The notes beneath the pieces are model-generated. The model was not told the DNA's origin. It was given only the letters and a program-made list of their open reading frames with translations, and did no database searches. Below, in pieces: positions 54,136 to 63,593 of a stretch of 64,000 nucleotides of DNA; the first letter of the stretch is position 1, and each line of letters begins with the position of its first letter. Location: contig NZ_CP129212.1 in NCBI RefSeq assembly GCF_030413175.1, positions 5,680,450 through 5,744,449 on the forward strand, given 5' to 3'. The position numbers and the translations under genes were made by a program. The DNA is from Bradyrhizobium roseum. GTDB taxonomy: Bacteria; Pseudomonadota; Alphaproteobacteria; Rhizobiales; Xanthobacteraceae.

Positions 54136-55794
54136 TCATTCTGCTGGCGCCGCCACGGGCGCTTCCGAATGCGAGCTGTAGACTGCGCTGCCGCTGGTCT
54201 TCGCCAGCGCGAACAGTCCTGCCGCCATCACCGCGTAGGCCAGCGCCACGCCCGGGGTCACGCCGAGGCCGCCGCCGATGCCGACCGCTTCGCCGTGCAT
54301 GAAGCCGAAATAGGTCATGACGGCGCCGGCCAGTGCGAAAGCCGAGGCCTTGAGGAAATCGCGCTCTATCACGAACACGCCGATCGCGCCCAGCACGAGG
54401 CCGGCGAGGATCGAGCCGCCGCCCATCACTTCGAGGCCGTGATAGAGCACGCCCTGCTGCGGCAGCGCCGAGATCGCGGCAGCCTTCACCGCATCGACCT
54501 TGTCGGCCGCCAGACCGCCCACCGCTTGAGCCGCCGTCATCGCCGACGCGAGCATGGTGTCGATCTGCAGCTTTGCCCAGGCGGCGAGATGCGGCGTCAG
54601 CGCCAGCACGATCGCCGGCGCATGCTTGAGCGGCGTGGTCTGGAACGCCTGCGCGCCGATCAGCATGCCGATATAGAGCAGGATCGGTGAAATCGCGACC
54701 ACGGGCACCAGCGCCAGCAGCACCGAGATGATGCCGAACCACGACAGCAGCACCACCATCAACCCGGTCGCCGCCGAATAGCCGATCCGCCCGCCCATCG
54801 CCTTCCAGCCGGGATGGCCGATATAGACCGCGTTGATGAAGGGATTGCCCATCAGGCAGCCGATCAAGCTGACGACGCCGTCCGCCGTCAGTACGCGGGT
54901 GGTCGGATATTCATCGCCCGCCGCTTCCGCGCTCTCAACATTGTCCATGGCCTCGACGAGGTCGTAGATGCCGAACGGAATGGCGGTGACGAGGATGATG
55001 CCGAGGAATTCGAATCCGGAAAACACATGGCCGAAGGCCGGCAGCGGCACCGAGAAGCCGAAATTCGCAAAGGCATCGCCGACGCCTTTCAGGCTGAGGC
55101 CGCCGAGGCCGAGGCCGAACAGGTTCGAACCCCACGCGATGATCATGCCGACCGCAATGGCTATCAGGCCGGCCGGCATGCCCTTCCAGTATTTCACGCC
55201 GCCGAACCAACTCACCAGGATGATGGCAAAACACACCAGCCCGATCTGCGGCGTCATGTACATTTCCAGCGCTGGCCGCATCGAGATGAAGGTGACGGAG
55301 ACGCCGGCGAGCGTACCGAGCAGCGCCGCGCGCGGGGTGATCTTGCGGATGTACGGCGCGATGAAGCCGCCGATCATCAGAATGAAACTCTGGAAGAACA
55401 CCCATACCAGGCCGGCCGACCAGCCCTTGAGCGGGTCGCCGGTCTTGATCGTGATCGGCAGCATGATCACGAAGGTGACGATGAACATGTGCGGCACGCT
55501 GACGCCCGACGGCAGCGCGCAGACGTCGCTGCGGCCGGTCTTCTGCGCCAGTTTGTAGGCAAGATAAGCGTAGTAGAACGTCGAGAGGCACATCATCAGG
55601 CCGAGCGCCGGCAGGATGCGGCCAAACACAATGCTGTCGGGCATCTTCAGCACGAATCGCAGCAGTCCGGTCAGCACCAGCATGTTGACGAGGATGTTGG
55701 TGCCGAACCCGAACAGCGCGTTCCAGTCGCCCGGCGTCCACAGGGCCGGTTTGAACGTGGATGTGCCTGCAGTCCCCGTCGTGGTCGCGCTCAT
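54136..55794 (-). CDS. NCS2/AzgA-like permease
   Basis: 552 residues with 12-14 membrane helices. The pattern of G-F-G-T-N-I-L near the N-terminus, A-L-P-S-G-V-S-V-P in helix 3 and [25 protein letters not shown] in the middle is close to hypoxanthine/guanine-type permeases. It overlaps the cysteine hydrolase gene by four bases, so the two work together; the cargo is likely a nucleobase-like or ureide compound cleaved by the hydrolase. ATG at 55794. Confidence 0.8.
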   Translation of the reverse strand: MSATTTGTAGTSTFKPALWTPGDWNALFGFGTNILVNMLVLTGLLRFVLKMPDSIVFGRILPALGLMMCLSTFYYAYLAYKLAQKTGRSDVCALPSGVSVPHMFIVTFVIMLPITIKTGDPLKGWSAGLVWVFFQSFILMIGGFIAPYIRKITPRAALLGTLAGVSVTFISMRPALEMYMTPQIGLVCFAIILVSWFGGVKYWKGMPAGLIAIAVGMIIAWGSNLFGLGLGGLSLKGVGDAFANFGFSVPLPAFGHVFSGFEFLGIILVTAIPFGIYDLVEAMDNVESAEAAGDEYPTTRVLTADGVVSLIGCLMGNPFINAVYIGHPGWKAMGGRIGYSAATGLMVVLLSWFGIISVLLALVPVVAISPILLYIGMLIGAQAFQTTPLKHAPAIVLALTPHLAAWAKLQIDTMLASAMTAAQAVGGLAADKVDAVKAAAISALPQQGVLYHGLEVMGGGSILAGLVLGAIGVFVIERDFLKASAFALAGAVMTYFGFMHGEAVGIGGGLGVTPGVALAYAVMAAGLFALAKTSGSAVYSSHSEAPVAAPAE

Positions 55795-56489
55795 CGCAAT
55801 CCCCCTGCTGCTGCCGTTGGTGAAAGTGCCGCAAGTACCGCCGCCGAGTCGGAGACCCAGCCGAAGATGCCGCCCTGAGCCTTGATCATCTTCAGGCCCA
55901 TCTCGTGGAACTCCGGAAAATAGGAAGCGCAGCCGTCCGCCAGCACCACGCAGCGATAGCCGCGATCGTTAGCTTCGCGCACCGTGGTGTTGACGCAGAC
56001 CTCGGTGGTGACGCCGCAGACCAGCAGATTCTCGACGCCGTAGCGCTGCAGCACGTCGCCAAGCTCGGTGGCGTAGAACGCGCCCTTGCCCGGCTTGTCG
56101 ATCACGATCTCGCTGTCGAGCGGATACAATTCGGGAATGATGTCGTGACCGGCTTCGCCCCGGATGAGGATGCGCCCCATCGGCCCGGGATCGCCGATTC
56201 GCAATGACGGTGCGCCACGCTCGAGCTTCGCCGGCGGCGCATCCGACAGATCAGGCATATGGCCTTCGCGGGTGTGCACGACCAGCATGCCCGTCTTGCG
56301 CGCCGCGTCCAGCACCGCCGCAATCGGCTTCACCGCCCGCGCCAGCTGGCTGACGTCATTGCCGAGCGTCTCGCCAAAGCCGCCCGGCTCCATGAAATCG
56401 CGCTGCATGTCGATGATGAGAAGCGCGGTCGCCGCCCAATCGAGCGCGATCGGCTCCGGCTCCGCTGCGAGCGTTGCTGAGTTCGCCAT
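55791..56489 (-). CDS. Isochorismatase-fold cysteine hydrolase, biuret hydrolase-like
   Basis: 232 residues. The catalytic triad is present: D27 (LIIDMQRDF), K132 (DKPGKGAF) and C165 (TTEVCVNTT), with the cis-peptide VTTEV. The segments [26 protein letters not shown] and [11 protein letters not shown] closely follow rhizobial biuret hydrolase (BiuH). Substrates such as biuret, ureidoacrylate or a related linear ureide are likely, releasing ammonia. ATG at 56489; the stop overlaps the permease start. A palindrome with core TTGTGTACAA lies 55 bp upstream. Confidence 0.85.
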   Translation of the reverse strand: MANSATLAAEPEPIALDWAATALLIIDMQRDFMEPGGFGETLGNDVSQLARAVKPIAAVLDAARKTGMLVVHTREGHMPDLSDAPPAKLERGAPSLRIGDPGPMGRILIRGEAGHDIIPELYPLDSEIVIDKPGKGAFYATELGDVLQRYGVENLLVCGVTTEVCVNTTVREANDRGYRCVVLADGCASYFPEFHEMGLKMIKAQGGIFGWVSDSAAVLAALSPTAAAGGLR

Positions 56490-56544
56490 GACGTGCGCGC
56501 CCCGAACGAGAACTCTTCAGCGACGATCAAGCAAAGCCCATGCC

Positions 56545-56556
56545 ATTGTGTACAAT
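56545..56556. promoter_or_regulatory. Palindrome ATTGTGTACAAT upstream of the cysteine hydrolase
   Basis: Five-base arms ATTGT/ACAAT around GT, 55 bp before the hydrolase ATG. On the other strand its core is TTGTACACAA, identical to the centre of the site at 10625-10640. It fits the loose FadR/GntR pattern (GTxxAC) and could also be bound by the nearby LysR protein. Confidence 0.4.
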
Positions 56557-56663
56557 CACATCACACGTTCGATCTGGAAAAAATCCATCGTATCGTCAAT
56601 CGATTGCGCGCCGAGGCGAGTCTGCGCGCGGCTTGCTCGCCCGCACCGCCACCGTGCAATTGC

Positions 56664-57647
56664 TCAACGGATGAGCATACGGCGCGCCCGGCTGCCCGGC
56701 CGATCTCCTGTCCGCGCCGGCACCAGCGACTGCACCAGCCAGGCCAGGCCGGCATCCATCATCGCCACCTTGGGAACGACGGCATTGATCGGGAAGCGCG
56801 GCAGCGGCAGCGGCGGCGTCGCCGCGACCACATCAAAGCGGGCCCCATGAATTTCCACGAACCGCTTCGGCAGCGCGGAGACCAAACCGGTTTCGGCCAG
56901 CACCGACAAAGCGAACATGAAGTTCGGCACGGTCAGCGCCACGCGACGGCTCAGGCCCTTTTTGGCGAGTTCGACGTCCACGAAGCCGGATACATTACCG
57001 GTATGCGAAACGACGAGATGCTCCAACTCACAAAAGCGCCTGAGAGTTGGATTGCGCTGGAACGAATGTCCCTTTCTGAAGGCGATGACGAACTGCTCCT
57101 CGTAGAGTATCGCCTTGTGGAAACGGACCGGAATATCGTCGAAGGGGATGATCGCCACATCCATCGCGCGGTCTTCGAGCTCCTTCAGCGCGTCCTTCCA
57201 CGCCAGATGAGGAACGCTGAAGCCCTGCGTCGGAAGCAACTGCCGGATGCCAACATCGATGCCTGGCGCCGCGCTTCGTAGCGTCCCCAGCAGCGGCGGC
57301 AGGATCACCGATGAAATCCCGTCCGGCGCGCCGATCACGAAGCGGCGCGTCGACTGGCGCGGGTCGAACGGGGTCGCCGTCGAAACGACGCCCCGAACGA
57401 GCGCGAGGATTTCCGCGACCGACGTCGAAAGCTGGAGTGCGCGCTCGGTCGGCACGACGCCTTTCGGGGTCTTGAGAAACAGGGGGTCGCCAAGCAGCGC
57501 GCGCAAGCGGCCAAGCCCATGGCTGACCGCGGACGAAGACAGATGCAGCCGTTCCGCCGAACGGCCGACATGGCGCTCCCTGAAGACGATCTCGAACAGC
57601 ACGAGAAGATTGAGATCGATCCGGGATAGGTCAATTTGCTTCAGCAT
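56664..57647 (-). CDS. LysR family regulator
   Basis: 327 residues. N-terminal helix-turn-helix within residues 9-70 (L-N-L-L-V-L-F-E-I-V-F-R-E-R-H-V-G-R-S-A), similar to NodD/NahR-type LysR proteins. The effector domain begins near 95 with TRRFVIGAPDGISS. It ends 174 bp before the cysteine hydrolase gene on the same strand, so it is a reasonable candidate to control that gene and the permease. Confidence 0.88.
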   Translation of the reverse strand: MLKQIDLSRIDLNLLVLFEIVFRERHVGRSAERLHLSSSAVSHGLGRLRALLGDPLFLKTPKGVVPTERALQLSTSVAEILALVRGVVSTATPFDPRQSTRRFVIGAPDGISSVILPPLLGTLRSAAPGIDVGIRQLLPTQGFSVPHLAWKDALKELEDRAMDVAIIPFDDIPVRFHKAILYEEQFVIAFRKGHSFQRNPTLRRFCELEHLVVSHTGNVSGFVDVELAKKGLSRRVALTVPNFMFALSVLAETGLVSALPKRFVEIHGARFDVVAATPPLPLPRFPINAVVPKVAMMDAGLAWLVQSLVPARTGDRPGSRARRMLIR

Positions 57648-57746
57648 AATGCTGAAATCATATCACTGGATTCATCACAGGCGAACTGGGATCTGGACGA
57701 CACCGCGGGCCGGTCGCCGGCCGAAACCAGAATGGAGTGACACAAA

Positions 57747-58295
57747 ATGTTCAGATCGAACCGCTGGCGGCGCCTGGCGCTGAAGGCCGCACTCGCCATG
57801 CCGCTCTCGGCTAGCGCCGCAGGCCAACCCATGCCGGCGAATTCCGAGCAGGAACTCACCGATCTCGTCCGCACGAGCGAGGCGCGGGCTTCGGCGTTCA
57901 TGCGCGGCGACATGGAAAAATGGTCCAGCATGACCCGCATTGCCGACGATTTTACGCTGATGCAGCCGTTTGGCGGCGAAGCCAGCCGGGGTTTTGACAT
58001 GTCGCCCGAGCGGCTGGCACGGCTTGCGCGTTATTTCAGGAACGGCGATGCCAAGGTCGACCTCGTCCAGTCCTATGCGTCGGGCGATCTGGTCGTCCTT
58101 GCCGTGATCGAGCGGCAGCACGGCGAGGTCGGCGGCCTGCCCGACCAGGACTGGTCGCTGCGGGTGACGCTGGTTTATCGCCGGCAAGGCGCGGAGTGGT
58201 GGCTGGTTCACCGCCATGCCGACCCGCTGGTGCGCAACATTGGGCTCGAGACCTCGGCCGCATTGGCCCGCGGCGCAAGCCCTGGAACGCAGTAG
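57747..58295 (+). CDS. Exported SnoaL/DUF4440-type protein
   Basis: 182 residues. MFRSNRWRRLALKAALAMPLSASAAG is a likely signal peptide; the rest is an NTF2-like domain (LVRTSEARASAFMRGDMEKW, then QDWSLRVTLVYRRQGAEWWLVHRHADPL). It resembles nuclear-transport-factor-like proteins of unknown function. ATG at 57747 with GGAG upstream. Divergent from the LysR gene by 99 bp, a usual position for a LysR target. Confidence 0.75.
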   Translation: MFRSNRWRRLALKAALAMPLSASAAGQPMPANSEQELTDLVRTSEARASAFMRGDMEKWSSMTRIADDFTLMQPFGGEASRGFDMSPERLARLARYFRNGDAKVDLVQSYASGDLVVLAVIERQHGEVGGLPDQDWSLRVTLVYRRQGAEWWLVHRHADPLVRNIGLETSAALARGASPGTQ

Positions 58296-58336
58296 GCGGT
58301 TCAGACCGGAATCAAAGCCGGCTCCGCTGCCGCGGT

Positions 58337-59713
58337 TTACGGATTCCAGCTCAGCAGCGGGGCGCCGAATGCCCGCCTCCACACCGACAGGAAACGAGGA
58401 AACCAGGAATGCGCGACGGCGCCTTGATAGGCCCAGGTCTGGTACTTCTGGCCCGTCTCCGACAAGAGCTCCTGATATCCACCGTGCGTTTCCGTCGCGG
58501 TGCGAATGTCCTGCAGGATATCGCGGGCGCCGGCGCGGTACCTGTCGGTGCCGGAACATTCGTCGTAGTCGAGCATGCGATCGGCGAATTCGACGTTGAA
58601 CGTCGGCCAGCAGGAACGGCCCTGGTAGGCTGGTGCTGCGATCTTGTGGATCATCTTGCTCTGCGGATTACCCAAAGATACCAGGAAATGAGACGTGTCG
58701 CGAATTCGAAAGCGCGGCTCGTCCAGGATCAGATCGGTCGTGGCGGCGAACAGCGCACGTTCACTCGGCTCGGTCAGGTCCCAAAATCCTTCGTGCACAT
58801 TGACGAAATCGAGCGCAATGCCGTTCGCCGCCTCGCCCTCGGCATCCAGGGCGTGCCTGATATGGCCATGCCTGCCGAACAAATCGAGCAGTTCCTTCTT
58901 GTATTGCGGCAGCCCGCGCCCGAGCAATCCTTCCAGCCCGGTCCGGTCAATCACCCCCAGCCGTATGCCGCGCACGAAAGTTGCGTAGACGCACGCGTTG
59001 GTGACGAAGCGCCGGCGCTCGGCGCGGGTATCGGTCGCGGCGGAACGAGGTGCGGTAACGTCGCACAGCAGGGCCGAGAGGCCGTCCTGTTCGAACGGCT
59101 GCAACGCGCTGGCGAGTTCAGATATCGCGCGCTTCAAATCCTCGCGATACTCGGCAACCAGCAAGCGGCCCGCGTGCGCGCCCTGCGACATCGCCAGATA
59201 CGAAGATTTCCTCTGGTCCGCCCGCAGGATCTGTTCCAGGCCTGCGAGGATACCCAGCAGCGTATCTGACGGTTGCGAGAAGTAGTTGACGCCGATGTAG
59301 CGGTCACCTCCGGCAGGAACGATCGTCGTCGTGACGACATTGGCCCGAACGGCCTCCAGCAACAGGTGGACGCTCTTTTCCAGCAACCGAACCCTGCGAA
59401 CGGCATCCGCGGAATCGATAATGGTCTCGGGATCGAGAACGTCGGGATAGAACCAGGCAAAGTCCCGCGGGTAATAGGCGGATGCGTGCGGCGCGCCCGT
59501 GACCAGAAAGGCTTCCTGCGGCGAGAAGGCGCTGTCCATCGAGTGCCGGTACAACGCTTCGATCCCACCCGACAGGTGGGATTTTCGCAAAAACCGGTCA
59601 CCGAGAAAATTGACGGCCTGAATTCCGTTGGCGACCCAGGTCGCCACCGCCCCCTGGTAAAATCGGTAGTCGCGGCGAGATGAAATTGGAATATTTGGAA
59701 TATGACGATTCAT
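58337..59713 (-). CDS. Unrecognised 458-residue protein, possibly six-hairpin glycosidase fold
   Basis: I do not recognise the family. Features: rich in helices, with aromatic/charged motifs HASAYYPRDFAWFYPD, FVNVHEGFWDL, GRSCWPTFNVEFADRML and, near the end, KYQTWAYQGAVAHSWFPRF. The spacing of R-D-x-x-W and a C-terminal aromatic cluster recalls (alpha/alpha)6-barrel glycoside hydrolases, but no catalytic pair can be assigned. No signal peptide. The start is uncertain: ATG 59713 or 59767, neither with a clear ribosome site. It faces the exported SnoaL-type gene (convergent) and follows the purine genes with a 135-bp gap. Confidence 0.6.
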   Translation of the reverse strand: MNRHIPNIPISSRRDYRFYQGAVATWVANGIQAVNFLGDRFLRKSHLSGGIEALYRHSMDSAFSPQEAFLVTGAPHASAYYPRDFAWFYPDVLDPETIIDSADAVRRVRLLEKSVHLLLEAVRANVVTTTIVPAGGDRYIGVNYFSQPSDTLLGILAGLEQILRADQRKSSYLAMSQGAHAGRLLVAEYREDLKRAISELASALQPFEQDGLSALLCDVTAPRSAATDTRAERRRFVTNACVYATFVRGIRLGVIDRTGLEGLLGRGLPQYKKELLDLFGRHGHIRHALDAEGEAANGIALDFVNVHEGFWDLTEPSERALFAATTDLILDEPRFRIRDTSHFLVSLGNPQSKMIHKIAAPAYQGRSCWPTFNVEFADRMLDYDECSGTDRYRAGARDILQDIRTATETHGGYQELLSETGQKYQTWAYQGAVAHSWFPRFLSVWRRAFGAPLLSWNP

Positions 59714-59848
59714 GGCTTGGATCGACGATGTCCGGCGGTGATGAGTAGCAGTTCTTACAACAGACATCGTAGATTCGTCTTTCGGTCAGATGAACCGCGA
59801 TGTCATGATACCGTCACAAATGGACGTCGCGTTTGGCTCCGCCCGCGA

Positions 59849-61102
59849 TCAGGCCGTTGGCTGGAAATTCTCGATGAATCGGAGCAGCACCCGCGCGCCG
59901 GCATCGGCGTCGGCGGCTTCGACATGCTCGGCCGGGTGATGGCTGATGCCACCGCGGCAGCGGACGAACAGCATCGCGACGTCTGATATGTCGATCATCG
60001 CCATGCCGTCGTGGCCCGCGCCGCTCGGCAGTTCGAAGACACGATAGCCTTCTCCAGCAACCGCTTCCGCCACCTGCTTTTTCAGCCACGACGCGCAGGG
60101 TACGGTGCGGTTCTCGTGCGTGACGTCGATCTGCAGCGCGAGATCCCGCCGCTTCGCGATGGCCTCGATCTGTCGCACGATTTCCGCCACCGCCAGTTTG
60201 CGATGGGCGTCCGCCGGCGCGCGAATGTCCAACGTGAACGAGACCCTTCCCGGAATGACATTGGTCGCACCGGGCAGCGCGGTGATGGCGCCGACGGTGC
60301 CGACCAGGCCAGCATCGTCCGTCTTGCAAAATTCCTCGACCGCCACGATGCATTCGGCGGCACCCGCCAGCGCGTCGCGCCGCAGCGCCATCGGCACCGT
60401 CCCGGCGTGACCCGCCATGCCGGTGAGGCTCGCCGCCAGCCGCGTGGCGCCCGATATTGCCGTCACCACGCCAACGGGAAGATTTTGCTGTTCCAGCACC
60501 GGCCCCTGCTCGATATGCAGCTCGACATAGGCATGCAGTTCGCGGCGGGCCCGCGCCGCCGCGCCGATATGCTCCGGGTCGAGCCCGAACCGCACCATCG
60601 CCTCGCGCATGGTGAGTCCATCGGCATCGCGCGTATTGAGCACGCTCTCGTCAAACGTGCCGGCGACCGCCCGGCTGCCGAGCAAGGTGGAAGCAAACCG
60701 CACGCCCTCCTCATCGGCAAAGCCCGCAACTTCGATCGCAAAGGGCAACCGCACGCCGCGCCGGCTCAGGTCGGCGACGCAGGCGATGGCGGTGACGATC
60801 CCGAGCGGGCCGTCCCATTTGCCGGCGTCGCGTACGGTGTCGTAATGCGATCCCAGCATCAGGCACGGCAGCCCCGGACGGTCGCCTTCGTAACGGCCGC
60901 AGACATTGCCGATGGCGTCGAGATGCGCGGCCATGCCGGCGTCTCTCATCCACGACATCAGGAGATCGGCCGCGATGCGGTGCTCGGGCGACAGGAAAAC
61001 CCGCGCCAGATTGTCCGGCGTCTCCGAAATCGCCCCAAGCTGATGGATCCGGCTGACGATTTCATCGCCGAGCCGTGATCCCGTGGTCGCCTTATCGCTC
61101 AT
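59849..61102 (-). CDS. allC: Allantoate amidohydrolase (M20 family)
   Basis: 417 residues, M20 dimetal hydrolase of the allantoate amidohydrolase/N-carbamoyl-amino-acid hydrolase group. Metal ligands: H in GSHYDTVRD, D in KWDGPLG, E in GFADEEGVRF, H in ELHIEQGPVLE and the late H in GISHHPAEH. The dimerisation lid has G-M-A-G-H-A-G-T-V-P-M. Located 53 bp downstream of uricase on the same strand, so allantoate (or ureidoglycine) is the likely substrate. N-carbamoyl amino acids cannot be excluded. Confidence 0.88.
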   Translation of the reverse strand: MSDKATTGSRLGDEIVSRIHQLGAISETPDNLARVFLSPEHRIAADLLMSWMRDAGMAAHLDAIGNVCGRYEGDRPGLPCLMLGSHYDTVRDAGKWDGPLGIVTAIACVADLSRRGVRLPFAIEVAGFADEEGVRFASTLLGSRAVAGTFDESVLNTRDADGLTMREAMVRFGLDPEHIGAAARARRELHAYVELHIEQGPVLEQQNLPVGVVTAISGATRLAASLTGMAGHAGTVPMALRRDALAGAAECIVAVEEFCKTDDAGLVGTVGAITALPGATNVIPGRVSFTLDIRAPADAHRKLAVAEIVRQIEAIAKRRDLALQIDVTHENRTVPCASWLKKQVAEAVAGEGYRVFELPSGAGHDGMAMIDISDVAMLFVRCRGGISHHPAEHVEAADADAGARVLLRFIENFQPTA

Positions 61103-61155
61103 GCCGCTCCGTCAGCGCGCGTCGATCGGCGCTTCTCGATGGATGGGCAAGCCTT

Positions 61156-61998
61156 TTAGCCCCTTCCCACCGTGCACTCAATCTGGCCGTGGGGCTCGTC
61201 AGTCGGCAGGAAGACGTCATTGTTGTTATCCAGCCCGAATGCCGACAGGTTCATCGGAATGAAGTGCATGTTCGGGCAGGCCATGCTGATTTCGGAAATC
61301 TCCGGCACCGCCGCCAGCGCCGCCTCGCCCATCCGGTACAGGCTGTCCTGCACGCTCATGCTGTAAGTGGTACCGAACACCTCGAGCAAGGTATCGAAAA
61401 TCCGCGCGTTGGCGGCAGGATAGTTCGCCGGCACGCCCGACCACTTCCAGGAGGCCACCATGCTGGTGGCGCACATCCGGTCGGCGGTCTCGGGCAGCGT
61501 GGTGTAGCGGTCGTGCGGATAATTCTCCCAGCCGGACTGCGTCGACTTCATGAAGGCAAAACCGTCGATCCCGGACGTCAACGCCGCCTGCCCCCCGCGC
61601 GCGACGGCGACCTCGACGAACGGCTTGCCGTTGCTGTCGAGCACAAAACTGTGGGGATGCGGCTTGCCCCCGAAACTCAGGCGGCTCCATTTGGTCTCGT
61701 GCGCCGTGATCGCAACCGAGGCGATCTGCGGATAACTGTCGAGATATCGCCTGGCCAGCACCTGACAGAATTCTTCGGTGCTGAGGCCCGTGTTCTCGCG
61801 GGCGACGATGTTGACGATGTTCTTGATCGTATCCGTCGCCACTGAGGTGGAATTGTCGGCGTGGGTATAGGCACGGGCAAAATCGCCCTCAATCATCGCC
61901 TTGACGCTGAGCTGGCTGACTTCGTGACGATCGCCGTCCCGGTGGATCCGCATCACCCGAACCCGGCCCTTCCCGTATCTGTTCCTGATCAGCGCCAC
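61156..61998 (-). CDS. Urate oxidase (uricase), cofactor-free
   Basis: 280 residues, classic uricase with a tandem T-fold. Y-G-K-G-R-V-R-V holds the catalytic lysine, DNSTSVATDTIKNIVN the catalytic threonine region, and the C-terminal H-F-I-P-M-N-L and D-N-N-N-D-V-F-L-P-T-D-E-P-H-G the substrate loop. It oxidises urate to 5-hydroxyisourate. The start is GTG at 61998, chosen because GGAGG is seven bases upstream and the family begins there; a longer frame to 62091 is rejected. With the HIU hydrolase and allantoate amidohydrolase it covers most of urate breakdown. Confidence 0.93.
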   Translation of the reverse strand: MALIRNRYGKGRVRVMRIHRDGDRHEVSQLSVKAMIEGDFARAYTHADNSTSVATDTIKNIVNIVARENTGLSTEEFCQVLARRYLDSYPQIASVAITAHETKWSRLSFGGKPHPHSFVLDSNGKPFVEVAVARGGQAALTSGIDGFAFMKSTQSGWENYPHDRYTTLPETADRMCATSMVASWKWSGVPANYPAANARIFDTLLEVFGTTYSMSVQDSLYRMGEAALAAVPEISEISMACPNMHFIPMNLSAFGLDNNNDVFLPTDEPHGQIECTVGRG

Positions 61999-62181
61999 GT
62001 CAGACCTCCAGTTCAAACTTTGATTTTTTCGGGACTTCGGTTGCCCGCTCTGATCCAATATTGCAGCAACGTTCGTGCCAAGGGGCAACATCTTGGGGAA
62101 CAGGGTCTTGGGGGACGGGCTTCTGGCACGGGCCTTGTATCAGGTGGAGCGGGCCCGAACGCCGCAATCTGGGGGAAGTCC

Positions 62182-63579
62182 ATGACCACAGCCACCGAAA
62201 CCCATCCGGTCGACGAGATCCTGCCGACGCCGCGGCTGCTGGCGCTCGGCCTGCAGCATGTATTGGTCATGTATGCCGGCGCGGTCGCCGTGCCGTTGAT
62301 CATTGGCCGGGCGCTGAAATTGCCGCCGGAGGACGTGGCCTTCCTGATCACTGCCGACCTGTTTGCCTGCGGTATTGCCACGCTGGTGCAATGTATCGGC
62401 TTTCCCGGCGTCGGTATCCGGTTGCCGGTGATGATGGGCGTGACGTTTGCCTCGGTCGGGCCGATGCTGTCGATGGCGGCGGCCCCCGACATCGGCCTGC
62501 TCGGCATCTACGGCTCGGTGATCGCAGCCGGGCTGTTTGCCATTGTTGCCGCGCCTTTTGTCAGCCGGCTGCTGCCGCTGTTTCCTCCGGTCGTCACGGG
62601 CACCATCATCCTGGTAATCGGCATTTCCCTGATGCGGGTCGGCATCAACTGGGCCGGCGGCGGCCTGCCGACTTTGACCAAGGTCGTCGACGGCGTGCCC
62701 GGCGCCTTCCCAAATCCAGCCTATGGCCAGTTGCAGGGGCTCGGCATCGCGCTGTTCGTGCTGCTGGTGATCCTCGGCCTGATCAAATGGGGCACCGGCT
62801 TCGTCGCCAATGTCGCGGTGCTGCTCGGCATCGTCGCCGGCGCCATACTTGCGGCGGCTCTCGGCGTCATGCATTTCGAGAAGGTCGCTGCGGCGCCATG
62901 GGCCGCGATCGTGCTGCCGCTGCATTTCGGGATGCCGAAATTTCAGCTGATCCCCATCGTCACCATGTGCATCGTGATGATCGTGGTGATGATCGAATCC
63001 CTCGGCATGTTCCTGGCGCTGGGCGAGATCACCGGCAAGGCGATCAGCCGCGACGCGCTGACCCGTGGCTTGCGGGCCGACGGCGTCGGCACCTTCCTGG
63101 GCGGGCTGTTCAACACCTTTCCCTATACGTCGTTCTCGCAGAATGTCGGCCTGGTCGGCATCACCGGCGTGCGCTCGCGCTGGGTCACGATCGCCGGCGG
63201 CGGCATCCTGCTGCTGCTCGGGCTGGTGCCGAAGATGGCGGCGCTGGTCGAAGCCGTGCCGCTGGTGGTGCTGGGCGGCGCCGGCCTCGTGATGTTCGGC
63301 ATGGTGGCGGCCACCGGCGCGCGCATCCTCACCGCGGTCGACTTCAAGAACAACCGCTACAATTTGTTCGTGGTCGCCATCTCGGTCGGCTTCGGCATGA
63401 TCCCGCTGGTTTCGCCGAATTTCTTCAAGAACTTGCCGCACGACCTGCATCCGTTGCTGGAGTCAGGCATTCTGCTCAGCGCGCTGGTCGCGGTGGCGCT
63501 GAACGCCTTCTTCAACGGCGTCAGCGGCAAGACGGCGGAAGCCGACGCCGCGTCGGCCGCGGCCTCGGCGACGCATTAG
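62182..63579 (+). CDS. NCS2 family urate/xanthine permease
   Basis: 465 residues, 14 hydrophobic helices. Family motifs: A-L-G-L-Q-H-V-L-V-M-Y-A-G near the N-terminus, and GLFNTFPYTSFSQNVGLVGITGV near residue 320 with the Q-N-V-G element of NCS2 nucleobase transporters. ATG at 62182 follows GGGGGAAG; the longer frame upstream overlaps uricase. Divergent from uricase by 183 bp and convergent with the HIU hydrolase gene 14 bp away. Urate or xanthine is the likely cargo. Confidence 0.92.
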   Translation: MTTATETHPVDEILPTPRLLALGLQHVLVMYAGAVAVPLIIGRALKLPPEDVAFLITADLFACGIATLVQCIGFPGVGIRLPVMMGVTFASVGPMLSMAAAPDIGLLGIYGSVIAAGLFAIVAAPFVSRLLPLFPPVVTGTIILVIGISLMRVGINWAGGGLPTLTKVVDGVPGAFPNPAYGQLQGLGIALFVLLVILGLIKWGTGFVANVAVLLGIVAGAILAAALGVMHFEKVAAAPWAAIVLPLHFGMPKFQLIPIVTMCIVMIVVMIESLGMFLALGEITGKAISRDALTRGLRADGVGTFLGGLFNTFPYTSFSQNVGLVGITGVRSRWVTIAGGGILLLLGLVPKMAALVEAVPLVVLGGAGLVMFGMVAATGARILTAVDFKNNRYNLFVVAISVGFGMIPLVSPNFFKNLPHDLHPLLESGILLSALVAVALNAFFNGVSGKTAEADAASAAASATH

Positions 63580-63593
63580 CCGGAGGAGTGCGA

